Source: Clostridiales bacterium (GTDB taxonomy: Bacteria > Bacillota > Clostridia > Oscillospirales > Acutalibacteraceae). From it: 13,160 nucleotides of DNA. Location: the NCBI GenBank assembly GCA_012511005.1, contig JAAZGX010000025.1, positions 1 through 13,160 on the forward strand, given 5' to 3'. Positions 8,034 to 13,160 of the stretch are shown here, piece by piece. The notes beneath the pieces were generated by a model. That model was not told the DNA's origin, ran no database searches, and worked only from the letters and a program-made list of their open reading frames with translations. The position numbers were made by a program, and so were the translations under genes. Every line of letters starts with the position of its first letter. Positions within the stretch are counted from its first letter, which is position 1.

Positions 8034-8190
8034 CGCCAATAGGCAAAAGGGCAAAAATAGCCCTAAAGGCTTATTGAACTCTTGTTTTATCTGCTTAAAA
8101 CAAATGAAATCAAATAAAGAAGATAAATCCAAGGGTACAAAAAGCCGAGCACGGCAGCCGTATGACATCGGTTAGAACGCCGTTTATTAG
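8034..8190 (+). ncRNA. Structured 5' leader, candidate cis-regulatory RNA of unknown class
   Basis: Three helical elements can be drawn by hand. (1) 8037-8044 pairs with 8069-8076 (8 pairs including one G-U), with an A-rich internal loop and an inner GGGC/GCCC helix (8049-8052/8060-8063). (2) CTCTTG (8079-8084) pairs with CAAGGG (8130-8135), continued by TTATCT/AGATAA (8087-8092/8121-8126). (3) 8143-8148 pairs with 8168-8173, enclosing ACGG/CCGT (8151-8154/8158-8161) with a CAG loop. The Shine-Dalgarno site follows at 8192. YabE/Rpf-type cell-wall genes are often controlled by the ydaO c-di-AMP riboswitch, but its hallmark GGGGAACC and GACAGCTAACC cores are absent here. There is no U-tract after the last helix, so any control is more likely translational than by attenuation. 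Confidence 0.5.
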
Positions 8191-8201
8191 AGGAGATAGT
8201 C

Positions 8202-9455
8202 ATGTCAGACAAAAACCTCGGCGATATGTTTAGCATTAATCCGTTAAAAAGGATACTGCTTTTCACCTTAGCTCTTACCTTCCTTTTATCGGTAACAGCA
8301 TTCGCCGCAGCCTCACCCGTATATGAAATAGATATTATAGACGGTGATGAGATTAAGACAATTTCGACTTACAAGACAGAAACGAAAGATATCTTAAAAC
8401 AAGCAGGAATATCATTATTTGAGGGAGATGAGGTTAGTAATAACCAATTTTCCGATGAAAGAAACACAATCACAATAAACCGCGGTGTAAAGGTTACGGT
8501 TATATCCGCACAGGGTGAAACAGTTGTCATAAATATTTATGGAACGGTAGCACAAGCCCTTACAAAGTCAAAAGTGGAATACACTCTTAAAAATGATTTG
8601 AATTATAAGCTAAATGATACCGTATACGACGGAATGATAATAAAAGTCTGCAATAAGTATTCCATAAAGGTTAAATATGACGGGTTAGAGAAAAACATTA
8701 CTTTAGCCGCTAATACAGTAGAAGATGTTATTGCCGAGCTTGGCATAAAGCTTAATAAAGATGATGTGGTTGTTCCCGCCGTTACGGAAAAGCTCATTGA
8801 TAAAATGAGTATTGAGGTATTCAGGGTTACAACTAAATCAGAAACTAAAAAGGAAACAATCAGATACAAAACAGTTTCAAAGAACTCATCCTCCCTTTAT
8901 GTCGGGGATACAAAGGTGGAGACTTACGGCAAAAACGGAGAAAAGACCGTAACTTATGAGTATATTTATATTAACGGCGAGCTTAGCGATAAAATTGTTG
9001 CAAAAGAAACTGTGACAAAACAAGCGGTTGATAAGGTTGTGTTAAAAGGCACGAAAAAGACAACACAGCTTCCAAAGGGGTTTAATGTCAGTGCAAAAAG
9101 CACGATAAGCGAAATGGCGGTACCTTCATATGTAACGATTGGCGAAGATGGACTGCCGACAAACTATAAAAAGAGTATAAAAGCTAAAGCCACAGCTTAT
9201 TGTGAGCCGGGCGGAAAAACCTCCACGGGCAAAAGGGCACAGACCGGATATATTGCGGTTGATCCAAGGGAAATCCCCTACGGTACAGAAATGTTTATTG
9301 TTTCTGCCGACGGAAAATATGTTTACGGTTATTGCATAGCAGCGGATACAGGCGGATTTATATATAATACTGATTGGACAGTTGACTTGTATATGAACTC
9401 TAACAGCCAATGCATAAACTGGGGCAGACGCGATATTATCATTTACTTTTTATAA
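8202..9455 (+). CDS. Secreted YabE-like cell-wall protein: DUF348 repeats, G5 domain, 3D domain
   Basis: 417 aa. A hydrophobic N-terminal segment (about 17-36) ends in AFA-AA, a plausible signal peptidase I site after residue 35. DUF348 ubiquitin-like units lie at about 40-90, 96-150 and 153-205, a G5 domain at about 208-285, and a C-terminal 3D domain at about 325-417. The 3D domain carries its three Asp residues, D354 (VDP), D382 (ADTGG) and D395 (VDLY), and the ATAYC start. The 3D fold is a double-psi beta barrel related to lytic transglycosylase MltA, and proteins of this build (YabE, RpfB-like) remodel peptidoglycan. It therefore probably works outside the membrane in wall turnover. ATG has GGAG six bases upstream. 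It is monocistronic: a strong promoter with a long structured leader precedes it and an intrinsic terminator follows. In B. subtilis yabE sits beside metS and yabD. Confidence 0.93.
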   Translation: MSDKNLGDMFSINPLKRILLFTLALTFLLSVTAFAAASPVYEIDIIDGDEIKTISTYKTETKDILKQAGISLFEGDEVSNNQFSDERNTITINRGVKVTVISAQGETVVINIYGTVAQALTKSKVEYTLKNDLNYKLNDTVYDGMIIKVCNKYSIKVKYDGLEKNITLAANTVEDVIAELGIKLNKDDVVVPAVTEKLIDKMSIEVFRVTTKSETKKETIRYKTVSKNSSSLYVGDTKVETYGKNGEKTVTYEYIYINGELSDKIVAKETVTKQAVDKVVLKGTKKTTQLPKGFNVSAKSTISEMAVPSYVTIGEDGLPTNYKKSIKAKATAYCEPGGKTSTGKRAQTGYIAVDPREIPYGTEMFIVSADGKYVYGYCIAADTGGFIYNTDWTVDLYMNSNSQCINWGRRDIIIYFL

Positions 9456-9467
9456 GTATAAACAGCG

Positions 9468-9500
9468 ACTCCCGCACGAAAAAAAGTGCGGGAGTTTTTT
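9468..9500 (+). terminator. Intrinsic terminator of the YabE-like gene
   Basis: A perfect 10-bp G-C-rich stem (ACTCCCGCAC at 9468-9477 with its complement at 9486-9495) has an eight-base A-rich loop and runs directly into a T-tract. It starts 12 bases after the stop codon. On the minus strand no T-run follows the stem, so it serves rightward transcription and shields the convergent glycerate kinase gene. Confidence 0.95.
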
Positions 9501-9530
9501 GTTTTATAGCAAGCTGAAACATAAAAAAAC

Positions 9531-10646
9531 TTAATTGTTAAAAACGAGTGCAGCGGCTTTTTCTTTTAAAAGCGTTTTTGCATTTGCTATTGAATACTCT
9601 TTTGCAGCGCCTGTAGGGCGCGCTTTATGTATTTGTGAAAAGCCTGCATCATATAGTAAATCATGAGGGCAGTCTATATCACCGCTTAAAAGAACACAGG
9701 GTTTACCGTATTTGTTTGACAAACGAGCTACTCCGACGGGCAGCTTACCAAGAAGCGTAGAGCTATCAGTCTTGCCTTCTCCCGTTATGACTATATCACA
9801 CTTTTCTATTTTTTGTTCAAGTCCTACAAGTTTTGAAATCAGCTCTATCCCGGGACAAAGAGCAGCATTGCAGCAAACGGAAAGCATAGCCCCAAGACCG
9901 CCTGCCGCACCGCCGCCCGCAATGTCGAACACAGGCTTATTATAAGTTTTTTCAAGGATTTTGCCAAAATGGATAAGAGCATTTTCTAACAGCGGTATAT
10001 CTGTTTCAGTTGCGCCCTTTTGCCTTGCGAATACTTTTGTAGCGCCGTTTTCTCCGCACAAAAGAGCATCAACATCGCAAGCGACCGTTATTTCTGTTTT
10101 AAAAATTCTGCTATCAAAGCCTGATAAATCTATTTCATGAACTAAAAAGAGAGCCGCGCCGCCTATAGGAACTTCTTTCCCGTTTTTATCAAGCAGCTTT
10201 GCACCCAAAGCGGAAAGCGCACCCGCGCCCGCGTCATTTGTGGCACTGCCGCCTATACCAAGAATAATCTTTCTAATCCCTTTATCAAGCGCATCTTTAA
10301 TCATAATGCCGCAGCCGTATGTTGTTGTGACTTTTGGGTTAAGCTCATCCTTTTTAAGCAGCGTTATACCGGCAGCCGACGCCATTTCCATAACTGCTGT
10401 GCCGCCCATTATACAATACTTAGCTAAAACGGTGCGCATAAGGGCATCAACGGTTTTAGCGTATATAGGCTTTGTGCCTTGTATATCACAAATAGCGTCA
10501 ACAGTGCCCTCGCCGCCGTCAGCAAGGGGTAAAACCGTAATATCCGCTTTGGGATTTTTATGAATAATTCCCTCACGAATTGCTTCACATGCCTCTTTTG
10601 CGGATAAAGAGCCTTTATATGAGTCTGTTGCTATTAAAATCCTCAC
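9531..10646 (-). CDS. Glycerate 2-kinase (GarK/GlxK family)
   Basis: 371 aa, the usual length. It phosphorylates D-glycerate with ATP in the cytoplasm, giving 2-phosphoglycerate, which enters glycolysis. Family signatures are the N-terminal DSYKGSLSA (8-16), LADGGEGT (41-48), GIGGSATNDAGAG (130-142), CDVDALLCGENGA near 190-202, and GEGKTDSSTLLGK (289-301). The start is GTG at 10646. Its Shine-Dalgarno GGAG (10654-10657) overlaps the end of the upstream mrp gene, and only 4 bases separate the two, so they are very likely co-transcribed and translationally coupled. I see no strong terminator of its own; a short TTAA-CAA-TTAA dyad and a T-run lie at the stop codon. No glycerate transporter or sugar-acid gene is adjacent. 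Confidence 0.95.
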   Translation of the reverse strand: MRILIATDSYKGSLSAKEACEAIREGIIHKNPKADITVLPLADGGEGTVDAICDIQGTKPIYAKTVDALMRTVLAKYCIMGGTAVMEMASAAGITLLKKDELNPKVTTTYGCGIMIKDALDKGIRKIILGIGGSATNDAGAGALSALGAKLLDKNGKEVPIGGAALFLVHEIDLSGFDSRIFKTEITVACDVDALLCGENGATKVFARQKGATETDIPLLENALIHFGKILEKTYNKPVFDIAGGGAAGGLGAMLSVCCNAALCPGIELISKLVGLEQKIEKCDIVITGEGKTDSSTLLGKLPVGVARLSNKYGKPCVLLSGDIDCPHDLLYDAGFSQIHKARPTGAAKEYSIANAKTLLKEKAAALVFNN

Positions 10647-10650
10647 AATA

Positions 10651-11475
10651 TCACTCCATAGAGAGCAGCTTATTTACAACGCCGTCAAGCGCAGGGATAT
10701 GTGCATGTTCCACCTTGCCCATATCGCATAAATGCGCCACTTCAGGGTCAAGCGGTATTTTAGCCACAGTGTCAACGCCATAGCGTTCTGCAAAATTATC
10801 AATTTTGCTTTCACCGAATAAATAATGTGTCTTTTCACAATTGTCGCACTTAAAGTAAGACATATTTTCAACGAATGCAAGAATAGGCACATTCATCATA
10901 TTCGCCATTTTTACTGCCTTTTCAACGATTAAGCCCACGAGTTCCTGCGGGGAGGATACGACAATTAAACCGTCAACAGGCAAAGATTGAAAAACGGTAA
11001 GCGGTACATCGCCTGTGCCTGGCGGCATATCTACGAACATAAAGTCAACATCATCCCAAATAACATCAGACCAAAACTGCTTAACGGTAGCGGCTATAAC
11101 GGGTCCCCGCCAAATAACAGGGTCCGTATTATGCTCTAAAAGCAGGTTTAAGGATATTATTTTAACTCCTATCTTAGAAGTAAAGGGAAAAATTCCAAGC
11201 TCGTTTGCTTCGGCTTTGCCTTTAATACCAAAAAACGAAGGGATAGAGGGCCCCGTTATATCAGCATCAAGAATAGCGGCTTTCCTGCCTTCTTTCCCTA
11301 TTGCTGCTGCCAAAGCGGAGGTGACAAGGCTTTTACCGACGCCGCCTTTACCGCTTATTATGCCTATTACCTTTTTGATGGACGAAAGCTCATTAGCTTC
11401 AACCATAAAGTCAGATTTTCTGTCACCGCAATCCTTATTACAGGTTTTACAGTTACTTGTACATTCCTCACTCAA
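10651..11475 (-). CDS. mrp: Mrp/NBP35-type Fe-S cluster carrier ATPase
   Basis: A cytoplasmic P-loop ATPase of the MinD/Mrp class that assembles or transfers iron-sulfur clusters. With the start chosen it is 274 aa. An N-terminal four-Cys cluster (C5, C9, C12, C16) resembles the NBP35 ferredoxin-like motif and is common in clostridial Mrp. The deviant Walker A is GKGGVGKS (42-49), the Walker B region is VDFMFVDMPPGTGD (about 143-156), and the bridging CxxC is C210/C213 in NMSYFKCDNC. The start is uncertain: the frame is open to a TTG at 11496, but TTG at 11475 has GGAG (11484-11487) eight bases upstream and gives MSEEC, the usual family beginning. It ends TGA, overlapping the Shine-Dalgarno site of glycerate kinase. 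Confidence 0.93.
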   Translation of the reverse strand: MSEECTSNCKTCNKDCGDRKSDFMVEANELSSIKKVIGIISGKGGVGKSLVTSALAAAIGKEGRKAAILDADITGPSIPSFFGIKGKAEANELGIFPFTSKIGVKIISLNLLLEHNTDPVIWRGPVIAATVKQFWSDVIWDDVDFMFVDMPPGTGDVPLTVFQSLPVDGLIVVSSPQELVGLIVEKAVKMANMMNVPILAFVENMSYFKCDNCEKTHYLFGESKIDNFAERYGVDTVAKIPLDPEVAHLCDMGKVEHAHIPALDGVVNKLLSME

Positions 11476-11543
11476 GACATCATCTCCAAAATACAAAGAA
11501 TTTCCAAAAGGATAAACGCGATAAGAAATACCACGATAAAATT

Positions 11544-11572
11544 ATTATACTCCTTTTATGTGTCAAAATCAA
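11544..11572 (-). promoter_or_regulatory. Predicted sigma-A promoter of mrp-glycerate kinase
   Basis: On the minus strand, TTGATT (11567-11572) and a perfect TATAAT (11544-11549) are 17 bases apart. An overlapping TTGACA is also present, but only 11 bases from the -10. Transcription should start near 11537, about 60 bases before the mrp start. Confidence 0.65.
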
Positions 11573-11719
11573 TAATGTCTAAAACGATTATTTACACTTG
11601 GTTTCATTCACTGTATGGTCGAACTGTTGAATTTAAGCCTTGAATTAATGAAAATACTATGATAAACTACTATTATTATGTGACTTTGTGTTGTACACAA
11701 GGAGGGAGAAGCTACGGAT

Positions 11720-12916
11720 ATGGTAATAAACATAGTAACGGCAGTTTTATTTCTTGCCGTACCTGCGCCGCTTATTTGGCTTTGCGTAAAGGTTAAGTGG
11801 CTTAAAAAGGTTGGGATTGTTCTTCTTTGCTATCTTTTAGGTATGATAGTAGGTAACCTCGGCATTCTTCCGGAAAGCTTTATAACATCAGCTGATTCCG
11901 GAGAAAGTATACTAAGCCTTTTGCAAAGCATTACTATTTGCGTTGCATTACCTTTAGTTTTATTTTCATTGGACTTGAAGTCATGGTTTAAGAATGCTAA
12001 AAAGGGAATGCTTTGCATGCTTTTAGCAACGATTTCAATTATAGTTGTCACACTGATTATCCATGTTACTATAGGCAGGGGCGACCCCGATTCTCCTCAA
12101 TTTGCTGCCGCCGCGTGTTCCGTATACACGGGAGGCACTGTAAATCTTGGCTCTATACGGCAAGCAGTGGGTATGAGCGCTAATGACTATGTTATATTCA
12201 ATACATACGATTCTGTCATATCAGTTTTATATGTCTTTTTCCTTTCTACCGTAGGGCAAAAGTTCTTTGTAAGGGTTTTCCGTATGAAGCCGTATGAAAA
12301 ACCTGTATTAAAAGAAGGGGAAGAAGAAAGCGGCAGCGGTATAGACGAGTCTGTTTATGCTTACAGGGAGATATTAAGAAAGAAAAATGCAAAAGGGCTT
12401 ATTGCGGCATTTTTCCTGTCCGTATTAATTTTTATAATTTCATATGTGCTTAATATGCTTGCAAGTAAAGTTGACAGCAGTCTTGGTATGGCAGTTATGA
12501 TGCTTTCTATTACATCATTTGGCATAGCGGTCTCTTTCATAAAGAAAGTGCGGGAAATAAACAGGACTTTCCAACTTGGAATGTATATTATATATGTATT
12601 CTGTTTTTCTGTTGCCGCAAGCGCGGACTTTAGGGCGCTTCTTGACTTTAAACCCGTTATATTCGCATATGTATTTATTGGCATAATAGGCAGTCTTCTG
12701 CTTCACGCAATATTGAGCAAGCTTTTTAAGATTGATACGGATACGATGATTATTACATCAGCTTCTGCTGTTTGCTCTCCTCCGTTCGTTCCCCCTGTTG
12801 CGGCAGCTCTCAATAATACAGATATCCTTATTTCAGGGTTAGCCACCGGCGTTGTGGGCTATGCAATAGGAAACTACCTCGGCATAGCTGTAAATTACCT
12901 GTATAAGCTATTCTAA
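11720..12916 (+). CDS. DUF819 family multipass membrane protein (YjcL-like), function unknown
   Basis: 398 aa, strongly hydrophobic, with about 10-12 membrane segments by eye (for example 3-22, 30-50, 63-83, 93-115, 155-178, 227-248, 252-272, 283-303, 309-330, 369-395). An acidic loop (about 200-214, rich in Glu and Ser) and a charged stretch near 215-226 split it into two halves of similar build, typical of inverted-repeat transporters. The C-terminal part has CSPPFVPPVAAAL (about 351-363), the kind of Pro-broken helix seen in transporter cores. It resembles the DUF819 family, whose substrate is not established to my knowledge. ATG at 11720 lies 11 bases after GGGAG (11704-11708), a somewhat long spacing. 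The next gene follows 20 bases downstream, so they are probably one operon. Confidence 0.85.
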   Translation: MVINIVTAVLFLAVPAPLIWLCVKVKWLKKVGIVLLCYLLGMIVGNLGILPESFITSADSGESILSLLQSITICVALPLVLFSLDLKSWFKNAKKGMLCMLLATISIIVVTLIIHVTIGRGDPDSPQFAAAACSVYTGGTVNLGSIRQAVGMSANDYVIFNTYDSVISVLYVFFLSTVGQKFFVRVFRMKPYEKPVLKEGEEESGSGIDESVYAYREILRKKNAKGLIAAFFLSVLIFIISYVLNMLASKVDSSLGMAVMMLSITSFGIAVSFIKKVREINRTFQLGMYIIYVFCFSVAASADFRALLDFKPVIFAYVFIGIIGSLLLHAILSKLFKIDTDTMIITSASAVCSPPFVPPVAAALNNTDILISGLATGVVGYAIGNYLGIAVNYLYKLF

Positions 12917-12936
12917 GATAAAAAGGAGTGGAAACA

Positions 12937-13160
12937 ATGAATTCAAAAATTCCCGAAAAAGGTCGTCCTTATGACGAAATACTTGAAGAACTTGAAACAT
13001 TTGCAAAAGACGACCCGGACTATAAAAACGCAAGAACATGGAGTCTTGTATATTATCTTGACGATGAGTACACACAATTTTTAGAAAAAGCGTATACAAA
13101 GTTTTTTTCTGCCAACGGACTAAATCCTACGGCATTTCGCAGCTTAAAACGCTTTGAAAA
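12937..13160 (+). CDS. PLP-dependent lyase/decarboxylase (sphingosine-phosphate-lyase-like), N-terminus only
   Basis: Only 74 complete codons lie inside the window. The start is ATG with GGAG (12925-12928) eight bases upstream. The segment around 45-74, with FFSANGLNPTAFRSLKRFE, is the conserved N-terminal region of bacterial sphinganine-1-phosphate-lyase-like / group II decarboxylase PLP enzymes, where substrate-side residues precede the large PLP domain. The PLP lysine and catalytic core lie outside the window, so the reaction cannot be assigned; an amino-acid decarboxylase of the same fold is possible. It directly follows the DUF819 gene, which suggests that a substrate or product of this enzyme might be what DUF819 moves (inference only). 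Confidence 0.75.
   Translation, partial: MNSKIPEKGRPYDEILEELETFAKDDPDYKNARTWSLVYYLDDEYTQFLEKAYTKFFSANGLNPTAFRSLKRFE

Larger units (their letters stand above)
7677..8201. other. Divergent intergenic regulatory region, 525 bases
   Basis: No credible protein gene is seen here. Reading left to right it holds the cca Shine-Dalgarno site and promoter, two copies of a 13-bp direct repeat, a perfect palindrome, an AT-rich stretch (about 7863-7990) with an orphan GGGAGG-like purine run near 7890, the rightward promoter, and a structured untranslated leader that ends at the Shine-Dalgarno site GGAG (8192-8195), six bases before the ATG at 8202. Confidence 0.85.

Noticed and set aside
8031..8190. ydaO (c-di-AMP) riboswitch before the YabE-like gene
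   Set aside because: The context fits, but the GGGGAACC and GACAGCTAACC core motifs and the closing P1 strand are absent, so I do not call it that class.
8031..8190. c-di-GMP-I (GEMM) riboswitch suggested by AGGCAAAA
   Set aside because: The GCAAAGCC strand and the tetraloop-receptor features of GEMM are missing, and the helices here pair differently.

Overview
The window looks like chromosomal DNA of a low-GC Firmicute, most likely a clostridial relative. The supporting signs are AT-rich intergenic DNA, strong Shine-Dalgarno sites, sigma-A-type TTGACA/TATAAT promoters, a YabE-type DUF348-G5-3D protein, and an Mrp ATPase with the N-terminal Cys cluster common in clostridia. TGA is used as a normal stop, so the standard bacterial code fits. 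I see no mobile element, CRISPR array, tRNA or rRNA.

Layout. Positions 1-7676 hold five genes on the minus strand, apparently one operon read right to left: cca (tRNA CCA-adding enzyme), a cytoplasmic family 2 glycoside hydrolase, metG (methionyl-tRNA synthetase), a TatD-family DNase, and a membrane-anchored M14 zinc carboxypeptidase cut by the left edge. The last two overlap by 4 bases. A consensus promoter (TTGACA, 18 bases, TATAAT) precedes cca, whose only sensible start appears to be a CTG codon.

Positions 7677-8201 are a 525-base divergent regulatory region. It holds the cca promoter, a 13-bp direct repeat overlapping it, a perfect 27-base palindrome, and a second strong promoter facing right. 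That promoter is followed by an untranslated leader of about 168 bases that can fold into three helical elements. The leader precedes a secreted YabE-like cell-wall protein (8202-9455), which ends at a textbook intrinsic terminator. I could not match the leader to a riboswitch class I know.

Positions 9531-11475 hold a two-gene minus-strand operon: an Mrp/NBP35 Fe-S carrier ATPase followed 4 bases later by glycerate 2-kinase with a GTG start. To the right, 11720-13160 carries a DUF819 multipass membrane protein and, 20 bases downstream, the start of a PLP-dependent enzyme of the sphingosine-phosphate-lyase / group II decarboxylase type.

Most genes are housekeeping. metG, tatD and a yabE-type gene are adjacent in Bacillus subtilis too. 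Here the yabE-type gene lies nearby but is inverted, with cca and the glycosidase between. The best candidates for something undescribed are the structured leader before the YabE-like gene and, more weakly, the DUF819 + PLP enzyme pair.
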